From assembly GCA_963734625.1 (NCBI GenBank), contig CAVTHW010000003.1:62001-126000 (forward strand): a stretch of 64,000 bases of DNA, read 5' to 3'. This document shows, piece after piece, positions 51,974-61,379 of this stretch (position 1 is the stretch's first letter; every line of letters starts with the position of its first letter). This DNA is from CAVTHW01 sp963734625 (GTDB lineage Bacteria > Acidobacteriota > Terriglobia > Bryobacterales > Bryobacteraceae). A program made the position numbers and the translations under genes. The notes under the pieces are model-generated. The model ran no database searches, was not told the origin of the DNA, and worked only from the letters and a program-made list of their open reading frames with translations.

Positions 51974-53157
51974 TCCACCTCTGTCGTCAGGCTCAAAAAG
52001 CCCACACTAACCTTATCATCCATGACCCGGAAGGTCAGTGCATCATCCAGCCAGTCCTGGCTCAGTCCGTCCCAGTACTGCGTCGCGGCCGTCAAGGTGT
52101 ACTCCTGCCCCGTCAGAAGGCAATCGAAGCGGAAGGTGACTTCCAACTCCTCTCCCGCTTCGAACCGGCCCAGGCTCCTTTGCTCAAGGCGGGTATTGGT
52201 TCCGAACACGTCGATGCCCAGCCTGTTCCGTACCAGCAGACCGACCACGGGTTCATCTACCGCTTTGAGGAAGCGGGCCCGGACCTTTACCGCCACGCGC
52301 TCGCCGCTGCGAACGGTGTTCGCCGGAACGCCTTCCTGATTGAGCAGAACGACCTCTTGGATCTGGCTGGCTCCGTCCCCGTGCCGGTAGCTGCTGCGCG
52401 GGCCTTCGTCCGGGGGACGCGGGCCTTCTTTCTGCTGCTCGAGCACGTATCCCACATAGCGATTGACGACATCGTGCGGAGACCCTTGCGCGGCGACTTG
52501 TCCCTGCAGCAGCAGAATGGCCCGGTCGGAGAGCCGCTTGACCAGGCCCAGGTCGTGGGAAACGAACACCACCGTCACGTTCTTCCGCTTCAACTCATCG
52601 AACTTGTGAATGCAGCGGTTGGAGAACGCGGCGTCGCCCACGGCCAGCGCCTCGTCGATCACCAGGATGTCCGGCTCCACGTGAATGGCCGTCGAGAAGG
52701 CCAGGCGGACGTACATGCCGGTCGAGTACTCCTTGACCGGCCTGTCGATGAACTCTCCGATCTCCGCGAAGGCTGCGATCGACGGAAACGCCCGGTCCAG
52801 TTCCCGGCGCGACAACCCCAAGATTTCGCCGTTGATGTAGACGTTCTCGCGCCCCGTCGCCTCCAGGTCGAAGCCCGCCCCCAGTTCCAGCAGCGCCGCG
52901 ATGCGGCCTTCCGTCAGGGTGCGCCCGCTGGTGGGCTGGATGATTCCGCTGAGGATTTGCAGGAGGGTGCTCTTGCCCGATCCGTTGGGGCCGACGATTG
53001 CCAGAAACTCGCCGCGCTCCGCCCTCAGGCTCACCTCGCGGAGCGCCCAGAAATCGGCATGATGCCTGGCCCTCGAGAACGGCAGGATCTCGAGGATGCG
53101 ATCGGAAGGATGCTGGTAAAGCCGGTAGACTTTGGAGACCTTATCAGCGGTAACCAC
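51958..53157 (-). CDS. Polysaccharide-export ABC transporter ATPase (Wzt-like, with C-terminal domain)
   Basis: 399 residues from GTG 53157. The ATPase domain has FLAIVGPNGSGKSTLLQILS, VKEYSTGMYVRLAFSTAIHV (the variant signature of the teichoic-acid/O-antigen subfamily) and DILVIDEALAVGDAAF, then VSHD. After residue 250, a beta-rich Wzt-type C-terminal domain (VVLLNQEGVPANTVRSGERV, LVRNRLGIDVFGTN) probably recognises the capped glycan. No permease partner is in the window. The 3' end overlaps the POT gene start by 16 bases. Confidence 0.92.
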   Translation of the reverse strand: MVTADKVSKVYRLYQHPSDRILEILPFSRARHHADFWALREVSLRAERGEFLAIVGPNGSGKSTLLQILSGIIQPTSGRTLTEGRIAALLELGAGFDLEATGRENVYINGEILGLSRRELDRAFPSIAAFAEIGEFIDRPVKEYSTGMYVRLAFSTAIHVEPDILVIDEALAVGDAAFSNRCIHKFDELKRKNVTVVFVSHDLGLVKRLSDRAILLLQGQVAAQGSPHDVVNRYVGYVLEQQKEGPRPPDEGPRSSYRHGDGASQIQEVVLLNQEGVPANTVRSGERVAVKVRARFLKAVDEPVVGLLVRNRLGIDVFGTNTRLEQRSLGRFEAGEELEVTFRFDCLLTGQEYTLTAATQYWDGLSQDWLDDALTFRVMDDKVSVGFLSLTTEVEWRKN

Positions 53158-53185
53158 GGTTCAAGCGTCAACTATACCGCGCCAG

Positions 53186-53223
53186 GGGTCAAAAAGGGGA
53201 CAGACGCATTTTCCATCTTGTCC
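53186..53223. repeat. REP-like segment with GGGGACAGACGC core
   Basis: AAAAAGGGGACAGACGCATT is of the kind seen in REP sequences associated with Y1 transposases; GGACA and TGTCC (53219-53223) can pair. It lies exactly at the border between the ABC gene and the phage module. Confidence 0.5.
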
Positions 53224-53271
53224 GCATTCAGATAACAGGCTGAGGGTCTGCGCGATCGTTGAAAAGGTTCG

Positions 53272-56200
53272 CTAAAGTCGTATCGTCACGGTGAGGTCGC
53301 GCCCCGGCGTGCCGCTTCCACCCGCGGCGACGGAAAGGATATCCACGCTGAGCTGCGCTCCGGCCGTGAGCGGCGGTAAGCCGAAGCCCCAAACCACATT
53401 GGACATCGAGCCACCCGCGGGGATGGTCAGACGGCAATAGGGCGCTGCGTCCAGGCGCAGTTCCAGTTCGACCGGAGCCCCGGTCGGCGGCTCCCGCAAT
53501 ACCGCGAATACGTCTTGCACCGACTGCGCTGCCTCGACCACCAGTGGCGGGGCGACATCGGATTGGATGGCCAGGTAGCCTTCCACTTGAATCGAAAATT
53601 GCCCCCCGTGAAGCGTCCTCAAACCCAGGTCCGTGGTATCAGTGAGATTGGCTGGTGAGACGTCGCTGCTGCCGTGCATATTCGTCACAACCAATTCGGC
53701 GCTGGCTATCCGCACATCCGGCAGGAAGATCGGATGGCTGTAGCTGCCGCTGGCGGGACTGCCGAAGAAGTCCTTCGGGAATGCGAGCACGTAGGTCCTC
53801 TTGCTCAGCCGGTAGACTGGCGTAATCTGAAGATGAACGGCGGCCGTGCTGCCATCGACGCCCCTGACGACACTGACGCTCCCGTCCTCGTGCACTTCGG
53901 TAACCGCCATTACCTCGGCGTCCACCTGGATCCTGTCCCCGGCTTGCACGCTTCCCCCCGACGATAAGCTCAGGGCCTCGTCCGTGGCGCTCATCTCGGC
54001 GGTCAAGTAGAGTTGCGAAGGGCTGGCCAGCTCATTCCAGTAGTACAGCCACAGCATCCCGCTCGTGATCGTTCGGGTGTTGGTCAGACTCTCAAAACCG
54101 ACGGCCGTCAGACTCTACCGTCCCCTGGCCGGCTGGCCGCAGCCCGAAGATCGGTATCCCTGGCCGATCCGCGTCCCACGGCGCCCCACTCGAGTCGCCG
54201 ATCCTCCAGCGCGTCACTGGCGACAGTTCGTAGGCGCACTCCTGATCGTTGACGTTGGCCGCCCGCCCGCAGATGTGCAGCGTGGCTCCCGGGCGATTGG
54301 GCGCCTCGAACTCCACTGGGCTCGTGCTCCCCAGGGCGCCGAAGTGCCAGCCCGCCTCCGCCACCACAAAGGTGCTCGACGCGTCGGGTTCCGTTTCCCA
54401 GGGCCCCCCGACCGTCATTGTCGTTGCGTCATTGGACAGGATCTTGCGCTCTTCGCCGCGTCCCTTGCCCGCGGTGATTCGAACCACCATCCCCCGATAC
54501 ACGTTCTCGGTCAGGGTCAGAGTCGAGTTGCCGATTGTGTTGATCGAGTGGATTTCAGCCGCCAGTTCGGGCTGGAGTTCCAGCCGCCAGTAGAAGTTCG
54601 CGTGATCGTAGTTGGCGTCGGGAGGAGCCTGCAACTGGATTGCCAGCCCGGTGTCCAGGAAGGTTGCGGCCACGCTCGGCACTGTCGCAATCAGGAATAG
54701 ATGCACCGGATTCGTGCCCCGGTATACCTTGAACCCGCTGGTGCTCGAGGAGAAGCTCAGTCCCTTTAGCTGGACTGTGTTGCTGTCCGTGCCCGGCGGT
54801 ATCGTGGCGCGCACCAGGAATGACAGCGGGCTCTCCCCCCCGTCGGCGGAGGCCGCACTCACCGCATAGTAGAGCGTCTGATCTCCATACAGTCCCCCGC
54901 CGGAGGTTGACACAGCGGGAGACAAGTCCACCAAAGGGATGCCGGGGCCGCTCGTCGACGGCTGCTGCGGGACCACAAACCCGGCCTTGAGCCGGATATT
55001 GGTTTGGCCTTCGCCCGTCTGGTCCACCGTTTCCTGGATGTCGAAATCCGTCCCTCCGTCTGCATTCAGGATGGAGCCCACGAGCGGCCTGGGCAGGCCC
55101 ACTCCGCAGCCCGCCTGTCTTCTGTTTCCGCTGCCGCTGGCGCTGGCCGTATCCGTGTACCATTCGTCGTCGTGAATCTGGGCGGTAATCACGACAGTGC
55201 GGTAGTTGAGCCCTGGCGACACACTCTGGACCCGGAAGGCTTGCCGTGCGTACCCCTCTTTCAGATAGGTCAGCGTGATGAGATCTCCCGGCCTCAGATC
55301 GACTCCCCTCACGCTGGTCTCGAACTGGACGTATTTGTTGCCCCAAATCGATTTGTTGAGCTGAAGCTGGATGATCCTCGCCGCCTGGTGAAAATTGGGA
55401 ATCCCCAGGGCGTTCAGCGAGGCGCTGATTTCCTGCCCGGTCAGCAGGACGTCATCCACGTCCACCAGCGATAGGCTGTCCTGTTGATACTCGTTGAAAG
55501 CGTCCTGGAATTCCACGCTGAATCGATTCGACGAGTCGGCCGCGCTCTTGCTCCAGAACTTGATGCTGGGTTCGCCGCTCTCCTTGCGCAGAATGCCGGA
55601 GAAGCCTGACGTCCCGTCTCCGAATTCGTAGCACGGCCAGCCGCCGTTCAGTGTCTCGGTGCTGTTGCTCCCCGCCGCCTTGGCCGGTTGCTGCAGCGCC
55701 AGATTGTTCTCGGCCCGCAGTTGCAGCCGCCCGTCCGCCCCCGGTGTGAGGTAGACGCGGCATGCTGTCCGGACGCCGCGGATCACGTCCGCTACGCTGC
55801 GCCTCCGCCGCAGCACCAGGTTGCACTGATAGCGGCGGATCTGGATGGGATTGCCGTGCAAGTCCTGGGCCTGGATCTCGCCGGCGCAGTATGCGGCGGT
55901 CTGGGCGAAACTGGCCGCGTCGATCTCCTCCATCGTCCAGCCGCAGCGCCTTAGGATGTCCAGGATCACCCACGCCGGATTGTTGTCGAACGCCAGGTCC
56001 AGTTGCTGCCCGTCCTCGCCGTAGCGCGCAACTTTCAAGCCATCGATCAGCACCTGTATCTTGGGCAGGCTGCTGCCGTCATTGATCCGGTTCGGGACAA
56101 CCACCGACAGAAACGCCATGCTCCCGTAGGGATCGCCCAGGGGATTTCCGTTCGAGTCCGTGAAATCCGTGTTGAATTCGCCCGTCCGTACGCCGCGGCC

Positions 56201-57199
56201 GACGATGTTGAACCAGCCCGTGGCGGTCATGTTCGTGCCCGCTCTCCCCGCCGGTATTTCAATATCGTTGACCAGGACCTTCTGTACACCCTGTATCTCG
56301 CCCATCCCCAGGAGCACTTCCATGCGGGTCAGGTTACCGTCGTTCCTGGCGAAGACAATCGGCGGTGCGTACCACGCGGTCCCGTAGACCATTGGAACGA
56401 AATCGTTGTACCGGCCTTCGTTCTCCAGCACGGCCGATGTGTGGAAGGACTTCTCGCCGTAGGTTCGAACTTGAATCGAGGGCGGCACGAATTCGATGCC
56501 TCCGAAGCGGCGCGTGGGACTCTCGGCGGCGTCTTGGCTGAACATGCCTCGCTGCTGGCATTGCGCCCGCGTGTAATCGCAGAACGTGTGGGGGACGCCT
56601 CCCGCCAGGCTTCCCGAGCCGCCTGGAATGTCCGGGGAGTAGCCGCACCGGTAGAACGCCGAGCATGGCCCCTGCGTCCCCCCAGTTGCTGCTTCGGCTC
56701 TCTGCGCCGCATTCGCCGGGAATCTCCAGGGGCACAGGCGCTGGATGCGGACCTCCGGCGTCAGCAGTCGCTGCAAGTTCATTCGGTTTGTCGCGGTAAC
56801 GCGTAGCGTCGTTTCGGTGATCTCGTCGGGGGCGTTCGCCGAACCGCGGAATACGACAGCGCTCGGTGAGGCGGCCACACCGTTCTTCAGGTCGAAGAAT
56901 AGGAAACGGGCCGTCACCTTTGCGCCTTTCCAGCCGGCGCTCCGTTCGATCTGCGAGCAGTGCGAGTCTGTATTCGCCAGGCTGACCGACAGACGCGCCA
57001 GGCTGTCGATTCCCTCGTTGGCATCCGACCGCATATCGAACAGGTTGTGACCCAGCACGCGCGCCTCGTAGACCTCGCCGTCCACCTCCACCCGGTGCGT
57101 GCAATACCTCTCGGTCGCGCCGGAGGCAAGCTGGAAGGTGAGCAGGAAGAGCGGCGTTTGCGTTGTGCCCAGTTCCTTCAAGTCGGCGATTGTCGGCAT
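53272..57199 (-). pseudogene. Phage tail hub/tip protein (gpL- and gpJ-like), one frameshift near the C-terminus
   Basis: Begins MPTIADLKELGTTQTPLFLL. The N-terminal domain holds a four-cysteine set (GPCSAFYRCGYSPD and HTFCDYTRAQCQQRG, the last pair with C-x6-C spacing) like the Fe-S cluster of lambda gpL and GTA hub proteins. It is followed by gpJ-like sections (GWTMEEIDAASFAQTAAYCA, RRRSVADVIRGVRTACRVYL, RGVDLRPGDLITLTYLKEGY) and fibronectin-like repeats. The open frame stops at 54092; one extra base near 54112 explains this, since the next frame continues LTAVGFESLTNTRTITSGML without a start to 53272. Total about 1300 residues. It forms the baseplate hub that contacts the host. Confidence 0.75.
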
Positions 57200-57206
57200 G
57201 GTTCTC

Positions 57207-58004
57207 CTAGATGGCGGGAAACGCCACGATCCGCAGCGCTCCGGAATGCTGCTCCGGCCCCTCGGAAGTCAGTCTCAGTACATCGTGGTCAAATCGCGCT
57301 TTTTCGTGGACGCCGCACCGCGAGGTCGTTCGCCGGTAATCCGACGGCGCGATCTGCGCTTCAGCCTGCATCCCGAATACGTCAACCTGCGCGCCCCCGT
57401 CGATTCGGATGCCGAATGTGACGCCCGCCTCTGCGCTCGAGCTTCGTCCGGAATGGACCAGGCGCTTCCAGTTGGATTGGACGGATTGGGTAATCGACTC
57501 TTCCGCGCCTCCCACCGAGCGAAACAATGTCAGATTGGTCGGCGTCTCGCTCCGTACATAGAGACTGAAGCAGTAGTGGAAGTCGCCGGGACCGGCGATT
57601 GTCTGTTGTAGGCTTTCCAGAGCCGCCCCAGCGTTGTGGATGCTCGTGGCTTGAGTTCCGCCTTCCGGATCGCCCACGTTTGCCGCGAGCCCGAGCGAAG
57701 GCCCTCTTGACCATGACACCTCGGCCAGTTCGTCGCTGTGGAGAAGTAGATTATCGGTCGGGTCAAGAAACGTGAATTCCCCCAGCTTCCCCTCGGCCGC
57801 GCGAAAGAATACCTCCAGATTCTCGCGCTCTTCACTGGTGAGGGCCTGAAACGTGAGTTCCCATTCGATCCTTGCTCCACCCGGATCGAGGAGTTTGAGC
57901 AACCGGCCGCCCCGCGTTAGGCTCACGATGTTCCTCTGCACCCTGCGCTTTACGATCGGATACTGGACTGTCGCTCCCGGCATAAGCTGTGGAAAGTAGA
58001 GCAT
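57207..58004 (-). CDS. Distal-tail (Dit)-like phage protein with a carbohydrate-binding-like domain
   Basis: 265 residues. The N-terminal part (FPQLMPGATVQYPIVKRRVQ, then ERENLEVFFRAAEGKLGEFT and FLDPTDN) is paralogous to the gene just upstream. Residues about 100-230 form a beta-sandwich typical of virion sugar-binding modules (YCFSLYVRSETPTNLTLFRS, WKRLVHSGRSSS, FGIRIDGGAQVDVFGMQAEA). It probably sits at the tail tip ring and contributes to adsorption. It ends 7 nt before the hub gene. Confidence 0.75.
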   Translation of the reverse strand: MLYFPQLMPGATVQYPIVKRRVQRNIVSLTRGGRLLKLLDPGGARIEWELTFQALTSEERENLEVFFRAAEGKLGEFTFLDPTDNLLLHSDELAEVSWSRGPSLGLAANVGDPEGGTQATSIHNAGAALESLQQTIAGPGDFHYCFSLYVRSETPTNLTLFRSVGGAEESITQSVQSNWKRLVHSGRSSSAEAGVTFGIRIDGGAQVDVFGMQAEAQIAPSDYRRTTSRCGVHEKARFDHDVLRLTSEGPEQHSGALRIVAFPAI

Positions 58005-58005
58005 T

Positions 58006-58366
58006 TCACTCCCCGTTTTCTTTCACGATCAGCGTCGCCTGCCCTCTCATCACGTCCTGGAAGTCCAGTGCCAGACTGTCGCTATCCAAGCTGCAATCAT
58101 CGTGAACTGTCCCGTCCCACGGATCGGTGAACGAGAAGGTGCCGAGTCTCCCTTGCTGCGATTCGAAGAAACTCTTCCAGGCGTGCCATCTCGGTCTCGT
58201 CCAGCAGTTCCAGGTGGATCTCCCATAGGCGCAGCGGCCGGGCATATTCACGGAATCGCTGCTCGGTTCCGTCGACAAACCGCAGCACGCACGTCGAGTG
58301 TTCGATTCTTCGGCCCGCTGGGTACTGCGCTACAGCTCCTGTTTTGAGAAGTGGAAACTCGCTCAT
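58006..58366 (-). pseudogene. Distal-tail (Dit/DUF2460-like) phage protein, frameshifted
   Basis: ATG 58366 gives FPLLKTGAVAQYPAGRRIEH, FVDGTEQRFREYARPLRLWE and LLDETEMARLEEFL, then loses frame at a T-run near 58160. The other frame completes it with FFESQQGRLGTFSFTDPWDG and ends at 58006 after ATLIVKENGE. About 119 residues once repaired. Its fold region is repeated at the start of the next gene. Confidence 0.7.
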
Positions 58367-58367
58367 G

Positions 58368-58994
58368 TTAGGATTCGCTCATCACGCCGCCCAGTGCGTG
58401 CCCGTTTAGAATCGCCTCTCGTACCGCCATGGCGATGTCGTCGCTGTGGTCCAGGAAGGACCGGCTGTCCATTGCCTGCACCTGGACTGTAATCGTCGGA
58501 GCGAAGAAGGGAGCCGTCGCGTTTTGCGCCCGCGGCAGCCCGTACTGGTCGTAGCTGACCGCACGGATCGGCTGCCCCGCCCACGCTGCCGAAGCGCCCT
58601 CGAAGTCAACTGGCGGCGGCGCCGTGTACTCTGCCAGCGCCGCTGGTTCGGAATCGCCTCTCCCGGTGAACAAGCCCACGATCCCCGAAACCAGCGACGC
58701 CACTCCCACTCCCCCCAGCAGCGACTTGGCCGCCGATTTAGCGATCTCTCCCGCTCCGCCGCTGGTCTTGGCAACCACGCTGCTCACCACCGCTTGCGTG
58801 TTCGCACTGACCGCATTCGATTGAATCTGGACCACGCTCCGAAGCTGCTCCAGTTGACTGCTGACCGTAGCCGCGCCCGCGGCGAAACCGTTGGCCGCTG
58901 ACTCGAGCGTCGCCTGAGCCACCTCCGCTGGCGTAGTCTTACCGGCGCCCTCCATCCCCAGCGCCCCCAGAATCGTCTGTTCTAAATCACTCAT
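58368..58994 (-). CDS. Very short tail tape measure protein (by position)
   Basis: 208 residues. It sits between the tail assembly chaperone pair and the distal-tail genes, where siphophages keep the tape measure gene, but is several times shorter than usual. Contents: helical N-terminus (SQLEQLRSVVQIQSNAVSAN), a hydrophobic segment (SLLGGVGVASLVSGIVGLFT) and a C-terminal TITVQVQAMDSRSFLDHSDD followed by IAMAVREAILNG, a pattern common at the end of tape measure proteins. The start overlaps the previous stop (ATGA-type overlap, 8 bases). Confidence 0.6.
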   Translation of the reverse strand: MSDLEQTILGALGMEGAGKTTPAEVAQATLESAANGFAAGAATVSSQLEQLRSVVQIQSNAVSANTQAVVSSVVAKTSGGAGEIAKSAAKSLLGGVGVASLVSGIVGLFTGRGDSEPAALAEYTAPPPVDFEGASAAWAGQPIRAVSYDQYGLPRAQNATAPFFAPTITVQVQAMDSRSFLDHSDDIAMAVREAILNGHALGGVMSES

Positions 58995-59319
58995 TCGGGC
59001 TGCTCCCCTCCGCCATAGCTTCTCTTTCCAGCGTGCTGAAAGCGTCCAGTTGCCTTGCCGTTAGCTCCTCGTGACTCCGCTTGCCCGCGAATTTCCAGGC
59101 GTAGTATTCCGCGAGCCACGCCGCGCTCGCGGCGGTTATGAGCGGCTTTGGACAGCTCGTCGCGACAGTGTGCTTGCGCGCCCAGACCACTCTGTCCGAC
59201 AGTTCCGGATGGACTGTCGCGAATCCGCACCGGCGCTTCGTTTCCAAGCCGGCCGCCCTGCATGTCTCGCACTTCCACTTGGCTTGGTCCGAGAACTGGA
59301 AGTGGAATGCGAGGATCAG
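58987..59319 (-). CDS. Tail assembly chaperone, T-part, reached by -1 frameshift
   Basis: In the -1 frame after the slippery site the ribosome reads LILAFHFQFSDQAKWKCETC and continues for 110 residues to 58987. It has a possible zinc site (CETC ... RRC) and WARKHTVATSCPKPLI. There is no good start codon of its own; it is expected only as the C-terminal extension of the G-part (about 231 residues in all), as in lambda gpGT. It should bridge tape measure and tail tube during assembly. Confidence 0.75.
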   Translation of the reverse strand: MILAFHFQFSDQAKWKCETCRAAGLETKRRCGFATVHPELSDRVVWARKHTVATSCPKPLITAASAAWLAEYYAWKFAGKRSHEELTARQLDAFSTLEREAMAEGSSPNE

Positions 59320-59325
59320 TTTTTT
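59266..59325 (-). promoter_or_regulatory. Programmed -1 ribosomal frameshift signal
   Basis: On the minus strand: slippery heptamer A AAA AAC (59325-59319) in the correct phase of the G-part, followed by TGA (59318-59316). After a 5-nt spacer there is a stem with arms CTCGCATTCCACTT (59313-59300) and AAGTGGAAGTGCGAG (59280-59266), 14 bp with one bulged G and a 19-nt loop. Confidence 0.85.
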
Positions 59326-59681
59326 CTTTCGGCCTCGGTCAGGCCGCACTCCGCCTTAACCGCCGCGATGATCTCCCGGCACAGATCCTCCGGGCCCGCC
59401 GCCGCCAGGCTCTCCGGCGTGGCTGGCTCGCCGTCCAGCTCAAGTCCCGTCACGTCGTCGATTCCCCACAGGAGGTAGACCCGGTTCACCTCCGTCGCCA
59501 GGAGCGCTGCTTCCAGGGTTTCTCGCGGATCGTTTCCGGCCTGCAGGAATTCGATCCTCTGCAGCAAGTCCCGCAGGCGCCGCGTAAGTTCGGCCCGCCT
59601 CTCCAGGCTCATCCGCCGGACGGTGAAGCCCACGCCGGGGCGCGTCTCGGACATGACTGCTTTTCGGCTCTCGTAATTCAT
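59316..59681 (-). CDS. Tail assembly chaperone, G-part
   Basis: 121 residues from 59681 to the TGA at 59318-59316. It includes VGFTVRRMSLERRAELTRRL, EFLQAGNDPRETLEAALLAT, EVNRVYLLWGIDDVTGLELD and the C-terminal KAECGLTEAERKN that lies on the slippery site. Length, position (after the tail tube) and the frameshift signal identify it as the lambda gpG equivalent. Confidence 0.78.
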   Translation of the reverse strand: MNYESRKAVMSETRPGVGFTVRRMSLERRAELTRRLRDLLQRIEFLQAGNDPRETLEAALLATEVNRVYLLWGIDDVTGLELDGEPATPESLAAAGPEDLCREIIAAVKAECGLTEAERKN

Positions 59682-59685
59682 GCTC

Positions 59686-60858
59686 TTACCCGAAAGCCAC
59701 GGCGATTTCGTCGTCCACCGTGCCCTGCGCTCTGCACCCTCGGAACTTCCAAAGCAGGCGCGTTTCGCTGTCGTCGAATTCCGGCGTTTCCGGTATCACG
59801 CTCTTCAGATACATCCCGAAGAGCTGTCCCGTATCCTGGCCCAACTGGAGCATGACCTCGATCGGCGAGCGCTGGCGAGCCGCCTGATACAGGCTCTTGG
59901 TGGCGTCGTCCTCCCTCCCGAAGAGGTCCATATCGAGGGTCACCGAGCGCGTTCCTGCCGCGAAGCATCGCGGCGTCGTCGCGCCGAATTCGCGCGCCCT
60001 CATATCCAGATCGTTCTTCAGCGTGACGGCCCCGTCGGTGATGGTGAAGAAGCGGTCTGGAGCGCTTCCCATCCACATTTGGCCCAGGTGCCCCGGAATG
60101 ATCGTGTAGTCGAACCCGCCTTCTGTCGGCTCCGCCGGGAAGCTCTCCAGCTCGCCCTGCCCCTGCGTGAAGCTCCCGGAATCTATCAAGTCCTTCGCGG
60201 TTCCGCTGAACTGGAACTCGTGATAGTCGCCGTTGATCTGGATCTGCATCCTGTCGATGGCCGCCCCGCACAGGATTCTTTGGATGGCTTCCTCCGGCGA
60301 CCAATAATCGAAGATGCTGGCGCTCTTCAATTGGGTCGCCGGCCTATACGTGACGGTGCGCCCGATTGGGGAGCCTTCGCTGGGCGTGAGGCTGAAGGCG
60401 GCGTTGATCACCACCGTCTGCTCGTCCACGATCGCCGTGACGAAACGTATCTCGCCTCCGAATGCGACCGCCTGGCCGGCCGTCAGCCCGTGTGGGCCGC
60501 TCAGCGCCAGAATCCTGTCGGCGGACCCCGGCCCAGCCGCTCCTCCGTTGAAGACCAGCGGACTGCTTCCCAGCGCGGCCTGGAACAATGGAGCGTACCC
60601 CGGTTGTCCGGCCTCGCCTGTCCAGGCAGTCATGTAGCTGCGCACATCGAAGGTTGTTTGTTTGCGGAGGTTCACCGGCAGGCCTTGGAAAGTCCTCGTG
60701 CCCGTCTTGTCTTTCCTGTCCGGTTTGTCCGTCGCGTGTTTGACCGTCAACTTTACCGCCGGAAAACGGTCGCTGCTTGTGACTGCCGGCACCGTTCCGT
60801 AAGCTGTCTCGGTCGCTGAATAGAATCGGTTGTTGTTAGACGAAATATAGCAAGCCAT
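59686..60858 (-). CDS. Phage major tail tube protein
   Basis: 390 residues. It has ACYISSNNNRFYSATETAYG and a two-part beta structure (LTVKHATDKPDRKDKTGTRT, QINGDYHEFQFSGTAKDLID, GTRSVTLDMDLFGREDDATK) and ends LLWKFRGCRAQGTVDDEIAV. Size and position before the assembly chaperones fit the tube protein that polymerises into the tail shaft; the family call rests on fold-like patterns and context. Confidence 0.75.
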   Translation of the reverse strand: MACYISSNNNRFYSATETAYGTVPAVTSSDRFPAVKLTVKHATDKPDRKDKTGTRTFQGLPVNLRKQTTFDVRSYMTAWTGEAGQPGYAPLFQAALGSSPLVFNGGAAGPGSADRILALSGPHGLTAGQAVAFGGEIRFVTAIVDEQTVVINAAFSLTPSEGSPIGRTVTYRPATQLKSASIFDYWSPEEAIQRILCGAAIDRMQIQINGDYHEFQFSGTAKDLIDSGSFTQGQGELESFPAEPTEGGFDYTIIPGHLGQMWMGSAPDRFFTITDGAVTLKNDLDMRAREFGATTPRCFAAGTRSVTLDMDLFGREDDATKSLYQAARQRSPIEVMLQLGQDTGQLFGMYLKSVIPETPEFDDSETRLLWKFRGCRAQGTVDDEIAVAFG

Positions 60859-60876
60859 GAGATCCCCTGGGCCTTC

Positions 60877-61374
60877 TTAGCCGATGCTGACATCGACCTC
60901 GAAAGTCACCCTTGCAGACTGAATGAAGTTCTTGCCGCCGTGCTTTACGCCGCCAAAAACCACCTCGTACCCGCCCGTGTAGTACATCCCTCCGCCCCAG
61001 TTGCCGCGTTGCACGTCGAGCACGTTCGTAACCGCCTCCGCGTGCAGCTCAACCAGCCGCCCCAGATCCTCCAACCTGTCCCGGGATACACGGACCTCTA
61101 CCGCCATTCCGGCTTTCCCGGAAAACGTCCTGAACTTTTCGCGCTGGTTGTTCTTCAGCTTTTCGCAATAGACGTAGAAGACCGGATACTGGACTCCCGC
61201 GCTTCGTTCGGCCAGTTCGGCCGCTATGTTCTGCGCCAGGACTTGGGCTGCTCCGATCTCCGCCAGTCCGATGTTCTCGCGGCTGGCGATGGCGGCCAGC
61301 GAGGCCGGCAGCCCCGTCGGCGCACCCAGCCTTCCCGCCACAGTGGTTGAGACTGCATTCGCTACTTGGGCCAC
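60877..61374 (-). CDS. Phage tail completion/terminator-like protein
   Basis: 165 residues: an N-terminal helical part (ANAVSTTVAGRLGAPTGLPA, then IASRENIGLAEIG) and an alpha/beta part (GVQYPVFYVYCEKLKNNQRE, FRTFSGKAGMAVEVRVSRDR, ARVTFEVDVSIG). Located between the head genes and the tail tube, where tail terminators normally lie. No direct family recognised. Confidence 0.55.
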   Translation of the reverse strand: MAQVANAVSTTVAGRLGAPTGLPASLAAIASRENIGLAEIGAAQVLAQNIAAELAERSAGVQYPVFYVYCEKLKNNQREKFRTFSGKAGMAVEVRVSRDRLEDLGRLVELHAEAVTNVLDVQRGNWGGGMYYTGGYEVVFGGVKHGGKNFIQSARVTFEVDVSIG

Positions 61375-61379
61375 TTTGT

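Noticed and set aside
52180..53235. 351-codon plus-strand frame
   Set aside because: Antisense to the Wzt-like ATPase gene, which has all ABC motifs.
59680..60819. 379-codon plus-strand frame
   Set aside because: Antisense to the tail tube gene; no family resemblance.
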